From NCBI GenBank assembly GCA_030426705.1, contig JAUHXW010000072.1:1-11256 (forward strand): a stretch of DNA of 11,256 nt, written 5' to 3'. Position numbers and translations under genes: made by a program. Under the pieces are notes generated by a model. The model worked only from the letters and a program-made list of their open reading frames with translations. It made no database searches and had not been told where the DNA came from. The DNA comes from Gammaproteobacteria bacterium (lineage in GTDB: Bacteria > Pseudomonadota > Gammaproteobacteria > Xanthomonadales > Marinicellaceae). Positions 1 to 7,049 of the stretch are shown here, one piece after another. Position 1 is the first letter of the stretch, and every line of letters begins with the position of its first letter.

Positions 1-1
1 C

Positions 2-109
2 ATATCCGAACAAGCCAAAAAATTCTATCTTCAATATGGTTTTACAGAATCTCCCCTTGATCCCATGATTCTATTTCTTTCAATTAAACAAGCTGAAAAT
101 CACTTATGA
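2..109 (+). CDS. GNAT-family acetyltransferase, C-terminal end (5' part outside window)
   Basis: Only the last 35 codons are present, ending in TGA at 107-109. The visible peptide contains AKKFYLQYGF followed by DPMILFL. This matches the end of the GNAT fold in small acetyltransferases of the TacT type, where a conserved 'FY..yGF' motif closes the acetyl-CoA site and the chain ends in a beta strand plus a short tail. Many proteins with this ending are type II toxins that acetylate charged tRNA and pair with an upstream ribbon-helix-helix (DUF1778-like) antitoxin; that partner, if present, would lie left of the window. The gene converges on hsdR with 43 nt between stop codons. GNAT membership is fairly secure; the toxin role is an inference from the C-terminus alone. 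Confidence 0.75.
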   Translation: MSEQAKKFYLQYGFTESPLDPMILFLSIKQAENHL

Positions 110-134
110 TTAAACAAAACAGTAGAAACTTGCA

Positions 135-154
135 AGGCCTTTTGACCTGTTTTT
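135..154 (+). terminator. weak candidate terminator between convergent genes
   Basis: AGGCC (135-139) and GACCT (144-148) can form a short stem around a TTTT loop, with one A-C mismatch, followed by TTTTT at 150-154. It would serve the acetyltransferase gene on the + strand and overlaps the stop codon of hsdR. The stem is short and imperfect, so this is tentative. I see no clear terminator for the hsd operon on the - strand. Confidence 0.25.
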
Positions 155-2606
155 ATTGTTCATACAAAAATTCCTGAAATCCAATGAAGGTGTTTCTGAT
201 TGAGTTGATGTCGCCGAGTTGGTTTTTAGCATCATTGATGCTGTGGTATTTGAGTTCCAGTAGTCGGGGGAGTTTTTCGTTGTCTAATTCGTATACGCCA
301 TTAGAGACATATTGTTCGAGAATGAAACCGATGAATTCTTTTTGGGCATTGGTGTAATCTACCAGTTTATTTCTGGCTCTTTGCGCCCTTTCAGCCCTGG
401 GAATCAGGTCTTTGTGGTATGCGACGTAGCTGAGCACATCGAATAAATCACTGTCTTGACCTTTGACCAAGTCTCTCAAGTCTTCGAGTTGGTTTTTGGT
501 ATAGCCTTTTTCTTCTAATTCGGTGAGTAATTGATGACGTGTGCCAGGTGCGCTCCAGATTTTTCTTAATTCGGCTTCTGTGCTGAAAAATTCTGGTAAC
601 TCTCCAAACAGTTGTTGTATGAACTCCGTCGCTGAGATGGGCTTACCTTCAGGACTCCAGAAAGTTGTTTTCGATGTGGCATCGATTTCTAGCGCTTTAC
701 CATTGGATAACTTGACCTGGACCCATTGTTTGACTGGTTTATCGCAGACACAAGGGTCATTTTGACACTCTTCACAATAGCCCGTTTCAGGTTTTTCACA
801 TTTACAGGGTTTCTGGCCACAAAGATTACAAGGTGGTTTTTCACCTTTGTCAGTTGGCTCATCGGGGGCTTCCGGTGGACCGTCCCATTCGGGATCGAGA
901 AAGTTTCGATGTGCTTTGGTGAAATCGTAAATGGTGAAGTAATCCTTGCCATCGAATAAGCGTGTACCTCTGCCTACTATCTGTTTAAACTCTACCATGG
1001 AATTAACAGGCCGAAGCAACACAATATTCCGTATTTCAGGCGCATCGACTCCAGTGCTTAATTTCTGTGAGGTGGTTAATATGGTCGGAATACTCTTTTC
1101 ATTGTCCTGAAAATCACGGAGATGCTGGTCGCCCATATCCCCGTCATCCGCGGTGACTCTATGGCAATAGTTGATATTTTTACTGTCAGAGAGTTGATTG
1201 ATTAAATCCCTGACATGAGCAGCATGGACTTGCGTTGCGCAGAATACCAGCGTCTTATGGCTTTGGTTAATGATGTCCATAAAATATTTAACACGATAGC
1301 GTTCTACCTGCTCAATAATGATTTTACGGCCGTAATCTGCATAGGTAAAAGTATCGCCGACCTCAGCTTCGCCATGAATGATTTCATCATCCGAGGTGAC
1401 GGTGTATTCATCATAATTGGTTTGGATTTCCTTCACCCTGAAAGGTGATAAAAAGCCATCATTGATGCCATCTTTGAGTGCATAGGTATAAACCGGCTCA
1501 CCGAAGTAGGCATAAGTGTCACCATTCACATCACGTTTGGGTGTGGCCGTTAAGCCCAATTGTACAGCTGATGAAAAATGTTCCATAATCGCACGCCATG
1601 AACTTTCGTCATTGGCACCACCTCGATGACATTCATCAATGATAATCAAGTCAAAAAAGTCAGGTGAATATTGACCAAAGTTATAAGCATCTAATTGATA
1701 AACATCAACTTCTTCAGCTGCCAAGGGATAACCTGTTTCTGCCTCTTGTACCATTTCACCTTGTTGTACTTTGGTCATAAAAGTTTGGAAGATGGTGAAG
1801 AAGATATTGGCGTTGGTTGGTACTTTGCCTTTTTTACGGATTTCTTTGGGGTCTATGCGTACCTTAATATTTTCATCGATGGTGTCGAACGCATTAAAAG
1901 AGTTAAAGGCCTGATCTGCCAAGATGTTCCTGTCTGCCAGAAACAGGATTCGAGGACCGCGTGAACCATCACGTTTTAAATTCCACTTGGCATGAAATAA
2001 TTTCCAGGCGATTTGAAAAGCAATCGCAGTTTTACCAGTACCGGTGGCTAAAGTGATGAGGATGCGATCTTGCTTGGCCGCAATGGCTTCAAGTACTTTG
2101 GTGATGGCATTGTTCTGATAATAACGTGGTTGCCAAGTGCCACCTCGGTCTTCAAAAGGTACAGTAAACAAACGCTCTCGCCAAGCTTCGATTTCTTTTT
2201 TGTAGTTTTCTAGCGGTGAAGGAAAAGTCATTTCCCACAGTTCATCCGGTGTTGGGAATCTATCCACATCCCCTTCAACACCTTCATCCATGTCGATGCT
2301 GTAAATTTTTAAACCATTGGTGGAAAAGGTGTAACGAATATTCAATCGCTCAGCATAATCCTTGGCCTGACCCACACCATCGGTGTAAAAGACATCCCGC
2401 TTTTTGGCCTCGACGATACCGATTCTGCGATTCTTGTATTCCAAGACATAGTCAGCTTTTAAAGGCTGTGCTCTGCGACCCAGACCAATCAAACGACCTT
2501 GGGTGATGGGAAACTCCAACAATAAACGGCTACCCTCAACCTGACCCCATCCAGCTTTGTGCAAAGCGGGTTCGATTAATTCGTGTTTGGTTTGGGCTTC
2601 GTTCAT
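153..2606 (-). CDS. hsdR: type I restriction endonuclease subunit R (EcoEI/type IB-like)
   Basis: 817 residues, close to the size of EcoAI/EcoEI HsdR. It is the motor and nuclease subunit of the type I complex: it translocates DNA with ATP and cuts unmethylated DNA far from the recognition site. An N-terminal nuclease domain has a PD-(D/E)xK pattern (D52 in KADYVLEY, then E66-A-K68). The SF2 helicase core follows: Walker A ATGTGKT 187-193, DECH box 324-327, LTAT 352-355 and motif VI QIVGRGTRL 542-550. A duplicated CxxCx4CxC motif lies at 593-621, and the EcoEI-type C-terminal domain completes the chain. The start MNEAQTKHELIEPAL fits family N-termini. AAGGA abuts the ATG, closer than an ideal Shine-Dalgarno. 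An ATG at 2629-2627 opens an 8-codon frame whose TGA overlaps this start, so coupling to upstream translation is possible. It is the last gene of the operon, 27 nt after darG, and more GC-rich than the three genes before it. Confidence 0.95.
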   Translation of the reverse strand: MNEAQTKHELIEPALHKAGWGQVEGSRLLLEFPITQGRLIGLGRRAQPLKADYVLEYKNRRIGIVEAKKRDVFYTDGVGQAKDYAERLNIRYTFSTNGLKIYSIDMDEGVEGDVDRFPTPDELWEMTFPSPLENYKKEIEAWRERLFTVPFEDRGGTWQPRYYQNNAITKVLEAIAAKQDRILITLATGTGKTAIAFQIAWKLFHAKWNLKRDGSRGPRILFLADRNILADQAFNSFNAFDTIDENIKVRIDPKEIRKKGKVPTNANIFFTIFQTFMTKVQQGEMVQEAETGYPLAAEEVDVYQLDAYNFGQYSPDFFDLIIIDECHRGGANDESSWRAIMEHFSSAVQLGLTATPKRDVNGDTYAYFGEPVYTYALKDGINDGFLSPFRVKEIQTNYDEYTVTSDDEIIHGEAEVGDTFTYADYGRKIIIEQVERYRVKYFMDIINQSHKTLVFCATQVHAAHVRDLINQLSDSKNINYCHRVTADDGDMGDQHLRDFQDNEKSIPTILTTSQKLSTGVDAPEIRNIVLLRPVNSMVEFKQIVGRGTRLFDGKDYFTIYDFTKAHRNFLDPEWDGPPEAPDEPTDKGEKPPCNLCGQKPCKCEKPETGYCEECQNDPCVCDKPVKQWVQVKLSNGKALEIDATSKTTFWSPEGKPISATEFIQQLFGELPEFFSTEAELRKIWSAPGTRHQLLTELEEKGYTKNQLEDLRDLVKGQDSDLFDVLSYVAYHKDLIPRAERAQRARNKLVDYTNAQKEFIGFILEQYVSNGVYELDNEKLPRLLELKYHSINDAKNQLGDINSIRNTFIGFQEFLYEQ

Positions 2607-2633
2607 TCCTTGAAAAACAAACCAACCATCAGC

Positions 2634-3758
2634 TCAAACAAAGGCTTCTTCTTTAATAAAAGATTCACTGAGCTCTACGTCAATCCATTTGAGCAAAAGT
2701 AGGTGCCGAATGGCTGAAGCTGTAGCCTGTCTTCTTGTGTCATTTTTATACCAGTCATTTTTCCACTCTGAAATATAATCCATTACGCTTTTTTCAGAAA
2801 TTGATTTGTTTTTTTCTTTCAGCTTTTTAACTACATAAAAGACGGTAACGACTTCTTCTGCTTGTTGACTGTTCTTTATTCGACTGAACAAATCGACAGT
2901 TTTTGAAATCTTTTTTTCAATTGACTTTATATAGAACAGATGTTTTTTTCTAAATTTTTCGTATTCAGGTCCAATTTTAAGTTGAATCATTCTTCCAAGC
3001 TCAGTTTCCAAGGTAAGATTTGCATTAGCAAAAACTGACAATATCGATTTGATATCGTCTGAAAAAGGTCCATAACTCCATTTTTTAAATTGAAGCCCTG
3101 TATCAATTTTCTGTTCAGTAATAACATAACAAATTTTCTGAAAAATGATTCTCCCAACAGGTGGGGCATATGGATCATTGTTTAATCTGTACAATACCTC
3201 AAGAAGTGCGACCCATTCATTTTTTATTTTGCTCTTATTTCGGCCTTTTCTGTCATTGTCTACATCAATATTTTCAGACAAGAACTCTGCTGTAAGTTGC
3301 GATTTTTTTGTCCCATAAGGTGCATAAATTTCTATATCGATATCTAAATGAGACAACATCTGATACATGACACGACCTACATCTTCCCATTCCAGTCCGC
3401 CATTACCGCAGCCTAGTGGTGGAAAGGCAATTGACCTGATATTCCAAGATTGGTAATTTTCAATAAAATAGTTCAATCCATCAATCACATCATGTAAACG
3501 TGATACTGCACGCCAATGGTTTTTGGTGGGAAAGTTCAAAATGGATTTGCCAAACATGTTTTGGTAAAGATAGGGTTCGCCAAGTTTTACCAAACCTGCA
3601 TCACAACGTTTCTTGTAATCTTTCATCATGTCAGGAAAGCGTTTTTTGAATTGCAAAGCAATGCCTTTGCCCATCACGCCAACACAATTCACCGTATTGA
3701 CCAGAACATCAGCTTTGCTTTCAAAAATATCACCGATTAAAATTTTAATTCCCATCAT
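2634..3758 (-). CDS. darG: DarG antitoxin: macrodomain DNA ADP-ribosyl-hydrolase with C-terminal DarT-binding domain
   Basis: 374 residues from the ATG chosen here. The N-terminal ~155 residues are an ALC1-like macrodomain: GDIF 9-12, NTVNCVGVMGKGIA 21-34, NFPTKNHWR with Lys79 (position of the catalytic lysine of Thermus aquaticus DarG), and PPLGCGNGGLEW 113-124. A charged linker (DNDRKGRNKSK) leads to a ~195-residue helical C-terminal domain. In characterised DarG proteins this part binds DarT directly, while the macrodomain removes ADP-ribose from DNA, so both modes of neutralisation look intact. The longest frame begins at a GTG (3764) overlapping the darT stop, but that GTG lies inside the AGGTGA ribosome-binding site; ATG at 3758 or the adjacent ATG at 3755 is better spaced. 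The gene is AT-rich (27% GC in a hand-counted 60-bp stretch) and lysine-rich, unlike hsdR downstream. Confidence 0.92.
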   Translation of the reverse strand: MMGIKILIGDIFESKADVLVNTVNCVGVMGKGIALQFKKRFPDMMKDYKKRCDAGLVKLGEPYLYQNMFGKSILNFPTKNHWRAVSRLHDVIDGLNYFIENYQSWNIRSIAFPPLGCGNGGLEWEDVGRVMYQMLSHLDIDIEIYAPYGTKKSQLTAEFLSENIDVDNDRKGRNKSKIKNEWVALLEVLYRLNNDPYAPPVGRIIFQKICYVITEQKIDTGLQFKKWSYGPFSDDIKSILSVFANANLTLETELGRMIQLKIGPEYEKFRKKHLFYIKSIEKKISKTVDLFSRIKNSQQAEEVVTVFYVVKKLKEKNKSISEKSVMDYISEWKNDWYKNDTRRQATASAIRHLLLLKWIDVELSESFIKEEAFV

Positions 3759-3760
3759 AT

Positions 3761-4372
3761 TCACCTAAAGAACATAATTGATTTTACTACAATTGGCAGA
3801 GAAAATCCTGTTTTAGTCAACTTAGCTTTTGCAGCATCATTCACAACATAAGCACCCTTGATATACTCCGGTTTAACTTGATAAGGCACCAAAATTTCTG
3901 CACATTTTTCTGCTTTTTTCCTTAAGTATTCCGCATAGTCATCATCAGTCCAATATTTAGCATAAACTCGATCGAAGTTAATATTTTCTTTTGCTTTATC
4001 CAGCGAAAAAAACCTGGCATAACTTTTTGCGGCGTTTTGATCTGTAAATACCACATGTTCCTGTTTTCCAACAGCAACAGATATTCTAAGAACACATAAA
4101 TCTTCTATTTGGGTCTTATCTTCAAATTGATTGATAATTCTAAACATCATTGGGTTTCTGGCAGTAAAATATAGATTGGCATAATCGTGTAATTTCATAC
4201 CATTGGGTACTTCTTTGCCATCTCTTCTGTCTTGAACTCCTTCTAAAGAAACATCGGAATGTCGCAACTTTAACTTTTTGCAACGATTGTGTGAAAGAAT
4301 TCCATGTTGTAAAACCGATGTAATATTTTCAATCGGCATAATGGAATGGAATTCTTTGACTCGAGAGGGCAT
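3761..4372 (-). CDS. darT: DarT toxin: NAD+-dependent DNA ADP-ribosyltransferase
   Basis: 203 residues, typical for DarT (formerly DUF4433). Family signatures run through the protein: FHSIMPIENITSVLQHGIL 8-26, VQDRR 46-50, GMKLHDYANLYFTARNPM 58-75, VVFTDQNAA 107-115 and KCAEILVPYQV 156-166. Glu159 in the last motif matches the catalytic glutamate of the ADP-ribosyltransferase fold. Macrodomain-partnered DarT enzymes ADP-ribosylate thymidine in single-stranded DNA (TNTC in the Thermus aquaticus enzyme), which blocks replication and gives abortive phage defence; the base and motif used here cannot be read from sequence. The ATG lies 2 nt after the TAA of the KAP gene, and its TGA (3763-3761) is immediately followed by the darG start region. 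Translation of NTPase, toxin and antitoxin is therefore probably coupled. No frameshift or missing motif is visible, so the toxin should be active. Confidence 0.93.
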   Translation of the reverse strand: MPSRVKEFHSIMPIENITSVLQHGILSHNRCKKLKLRHSDVSLEGVQDRRDGKEVPNGMKLHDYANLYFTARNPMMFRIINQFEDKTQIEDLCVLRISVAVGKQEHVVFTDQNAAKSYARFFSLDKAKENINFDRVYAKYWTDDDYAEYLRKKAEKCAEILVPYQVKPEYIKGAYVVNDAAKAKLTKTGFSLPIVVKSIMFFR

Positions 4373-4374
4373 GT

Positions 4375-5805
4375 TTAGCTTAGCCTTATATCACTGTTTA
4401 AGTCTATGATATCCAAAAAGTGACCCAGTGAATATTCATTGTAATCAAAATTATTCTTTATAGTATCGATTGCTCTAATTACACCATCATCAATCCATTT
4501 CTGTACTGAAATACTGGATTCAAAATTCAGTTGACCCTCAGTTGTAAGCAATGGAGGAGCATTGCCATATTTTCTTTGCTTACCATTTAAATAATTTCTG
4601 TAAAAAACCAATAACTGTGCCTCAGTCCAATATTCATGATACAAGTTATCATCAAGTTCATTGATATACTTCTCATAGTTTTTGGCTAATTCACTGTAGT
4701 TGAGTTTTTTGTTTTTAATGGCATCAAAGTGTAATTCATCTGTTAATTTCAGATAAACCAAATAAACAAGTAGACCTGGAAAAACATAATTGTTTTCTTT
4801 GAAGAAATTCAAAACAACGCTTATACGAAAATAAAATTTTTGAATGAGTCTTAAGCTTGGCTTGTTGTTTTGAAAAAATGCACTGGTAAAATCTACAAAT
4901 TGTTTTGTTTCTGCTTTGAGTTTACTGCTGTTTTGACGCCCTTCTTTTTCCAAAAAATCATCCAGTCCATATTGGTCATGTAGATATAAACAATAAGTGC
5001 TCAAATCAGGTTCTGGAAGTGCATACTCCAAATCAATAAAACGGCGTAAATATTCATCAGCATCTATCTTGTCGCTACCATAAACGCCACGAACTGCATG
5101 ACCCAGTTGCTCTTTATCTATGCCTAAAACAAAAACTATGCCTTTAACCGCGAAGAAATGTTTTATGTATTCCAAGACTGCCACCGCATAATTGGGTCGG
5201 CACCTGTCTAATTCATCTATGATAAACACCAATGGTTTTCCACCAGTTATTACTTCAACCAGTTCTTTAAGAGCGCTCTGAAAATCTTCAATTGATTTTT
5301 CGGCCTTAAGCTGTTCTTCAATTTGTGATTCCAATGAATCCCCAGCCACTTCTGTCACTACTCCTGCGGCTTCTGCAAGCTGTTCATCATCTGTGTAGCG
5401 TTTGATTGCAGCTTTGGTTATAGCCGGCAGTAAACGCTTGGCAACTGTTGCAGCTTTTGAAATCACGCCTTCATAAACACCTTTTGATTTTGTATTTGAC
5501 AACAACTTAAGCTGAGCGATTAAAGCGACAAAAGGATCTGAACTGTAATCTGTTTTCCAAGCATTAAAATGTAGCGTAGCAAATGAATTTATTTCTAGGT
5601 GTTGCTGCCACATTTTTAAAAACGTTGTTTTCCCTGTACCCCAAGGACTGTTTAGAGCCATCACAAATCCATCAGCATAATTTTCAACTAAGCTCGTTAA
5701 AATTTTTGCATACTTTTCTCTATCAAGCTGACAATTTTCAAATGGTTTTTCACCTTTCTCATTAGTTTCCTTGCTAACAAGCATAGGCACTTTCATTTCA
5801 CTCAT
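4375..5805 (-). CDS. KAP-family P-loop NTPase
   Basis: 476 residues. Features of the KAP (Kidins220/ARMS-PifA) STAND NTPases are clear: Walker A SPWGTGKTT 53-61, the FNAW motif 80-83, Walker B PLVFIIDELDRC 191-202 (Asp197-Glu198) followed by RPNYAVAVLEYIKHFF, a sensor-like strand IVFVLGIDKEQL 223-234, and YLRRFIDLEYALPEP 252-266. Many KAP proteins carry membrane helices inserted between Walker A and B; here that stretch (about 100-190) is amphipathic and charged, so the protein is probably cytoplasmic. KAP NTPases occur in defence, for example PifA (exclusion of phage T7) and QatA of the Qat system. The start overlaps the hsdS stop by one base (TGATG), with GGGGAG upstream, and the stop is 2 nt from darT. 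That position suggests a role linking restriction to the toxin, but no function is demonstrated. GC is low (30% in a hand-counted 60-bp stretch). Residues ~280-476 match nothing I recognise. Confidence 0.88.
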   Translation of the reverse strand: MSEMKVPMLVSKETNEKGEKPFENCQLDREKYAKILTSLVENYADGFVMALNSPWGTGKTTFLKMWQQHLEINSFATLHFNAWKTDYSSDPFVALIAQLKLLSNTKSKGVYEGVISKAATVAKRLLPAITKAAIKRYTDDEQLAEAAGVVTEVAGDSLESQIEEQLKAEKSIEDFQSALKELVEVITGGKPLVFIIDELDRCRPNYAVAVLEYIKHFFAVKGIVFVLGIDKEQLGHAVRGVYGSDKIDADEYLRRFIDLEYALPEPDLSTYCLYLHDQYGLDDFLEKEGRQNSSKLKAETKQFVDFTSAFFQNNKPSLRLIQKFYFRISVVLNFFKENNYVFPGLLVYLVYLKLTDELHFDAIKNKKLNYSELAKNYEKYINELDDNLYHEYWTEAQLLVFYRNYLNGKQRKYGNAPPLLTTEGQLNFESSISVQKWIDDGVIRAIDTIKNNFDYNEYSLGHFLDIIDLNSDIRLS

Positions 5806-7049
5806 CAGGTCAACTCCCCAGCAAAGGCTTTTTGCAGGATGGATTTTTTGAGTTCTTCTAGATTAGATATTTTATTTGCATAGTTCAAAACAAGGTAACT
5901 AGTTTGTACTCGAAGATGTTTTAATTTTTCTACTATTTCATGCTGTTCCTTGATATTAGAAGGGTAATTTATTGTTAATGTTAGTATCGTTCGACTTGAC
6001 AAATTTGCCTGCCGTGTACCACTGGATGTTGAATATAACCGCGATAAAAAAACAGGAGATAATAAGTAGTTCATTAAGTAGTCTTTATTGAGAGAACTTG
6101 AATCATGTACATCTATTTTCATTATTCGTTGATTCAATAATAAATTAACATTCGTTTTAGGAATTCTAACTGTATAACCATAATCTGTTTTGTCTACTGT
6201 CCCTGTTAAAGACATAATCAAATCACCTTCTTTGAGCAGAAATTTATTGTATTCTTCACTAAATGAATCGGGATAAAAAACAGGTTTCCTACTTAAATCC
6301 AATACATTTTGATACAGGTTTCCCATTCGTAATAACTGTGTATTTGACTTTTCTACAGAGTCTTTACTTTTGAATGCAAAACCATTTAACACATGACATA
6401 TCTCTCCCAATGTCTTCTCCTCCCAACCGTCTCCTTTTTGGCTAAAGATTTGGTTGAGTTTGGATTGGAACAGTTCTTGGGCGTTTTGGATGTTTTTTTC
6501 GATATTGGCTTTGGCTTGGTCGATGGCGGCAAAGGCTTTGTCAAGAATGGCGACGATTTGTTTTTGTTCCTTTAAACATGTTGGAAATGCTATTTTAAAA
6601 TTTTGTAACTGTATCTTTGTAATTGCTTGTCTTGTAGCTCCTTGTTCACCTATTCCTAACAACAAATCTTTGTACTGTTTTGAAGTTAATGCATAATGCA
6701 GAAATCGTGACTCTATAGTATCGTTGTTCAACCTAATTATTGACACATGTTGGTTAACTCTTGCTGGTAAGATGTCTCTGGGTGCAATACAACATCTAGC
6801 AACGGAAGCACCTGTAATATTCAAGAGAACATCATTTTCTTCAACGGTTACATTTTTTAATTTACTAGCTTGTTCATCATCAATAAATGCTAACTTGTAA
6901 GCATTAAATCCATGATCATGCACATTCATACTTCTTATAAGCGATATTCCAGATTCTTTATAAGATGATTGCCCTCCTCTTGGGGTGGCACCACTTCCAA
7001 TTTTCGAAGTTATTTCATCAAGTTTCTTTATCACCCAACCTTCCTTCAT
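5805..7049 (-). CDS. hsdS: type I restriction-modification specificity subunit S
   Basis: 414 residues with the usual two-half design. Target recognition domain 1 spans about 5-155 and a helical conserved spacer about 160-203 (EQKQIVAILDKAFAAIDQAK). TRD2 spans about 208-365, opening with GWEEKTLGEI, which echoes GWVIKKLDEI at the N-terminus. A second helical region ends in LEELKKSILQKAFAGEL. HsdS sets the bipartite DNA target and bridges the HsdM and HsdR subunits; the target sequence cannot be predicted by eye. The ATG overlaps the hsdM stop as ATGA, with AAAGGG as ribosome-binding site. The two TRD regions are very AT-rich (about 23-30% GC in samples) while the central spacer is about 43%, as expected if TRDs are exchanged by recombination at conserved spacers. 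No second hsdS or inverted partner gene is present in the window. Confidence 0.95.
   Translation of the reverse strand: MKEGWVIKKLDEITSKIGSGATPRGGQSSYKESGISLIRSMNVHDHGFNAYKLAFIDDEQASKLKNVTVEENDVLLNITGASVARCCIAPRDILPARVNQHVSIIRLNNDTIESRFLHYALTSKQYKDLLLGIGEQGATRQAITKIQLQNFKIAFPTCLKEQKQIVAILDKAFAAIDQAKANIEKNIQNAQELFQSKLNQIFSQKGDGWEEKTLGEICHVLNGFAFKSKDSVEKSNTQLLRMGNLYQNVLDLSRKPVFYPDSFSEEYNKFLLKEGDLIMSLTGTVDKTDYGYTVRIPKTNVNLLLNQRIMKIDVHDSSSLNKDYLMNYLLSPVFLSRLYSTSSGTRQANLSSRTILTLTINYPSNIKEQHEIVEKLKHLRVQTSYLVLNYANKISNLEELKKSILQKAFAGELT

Noticed and set aside
3759..3764. GTG start for DarG overlapping the darT stop
   Set aside because: The GTG is part of the AGGTGA ribosome-binding site; ATG at 3758 or 3755 is better positioned. 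A GTG start cannot be fully excluded.
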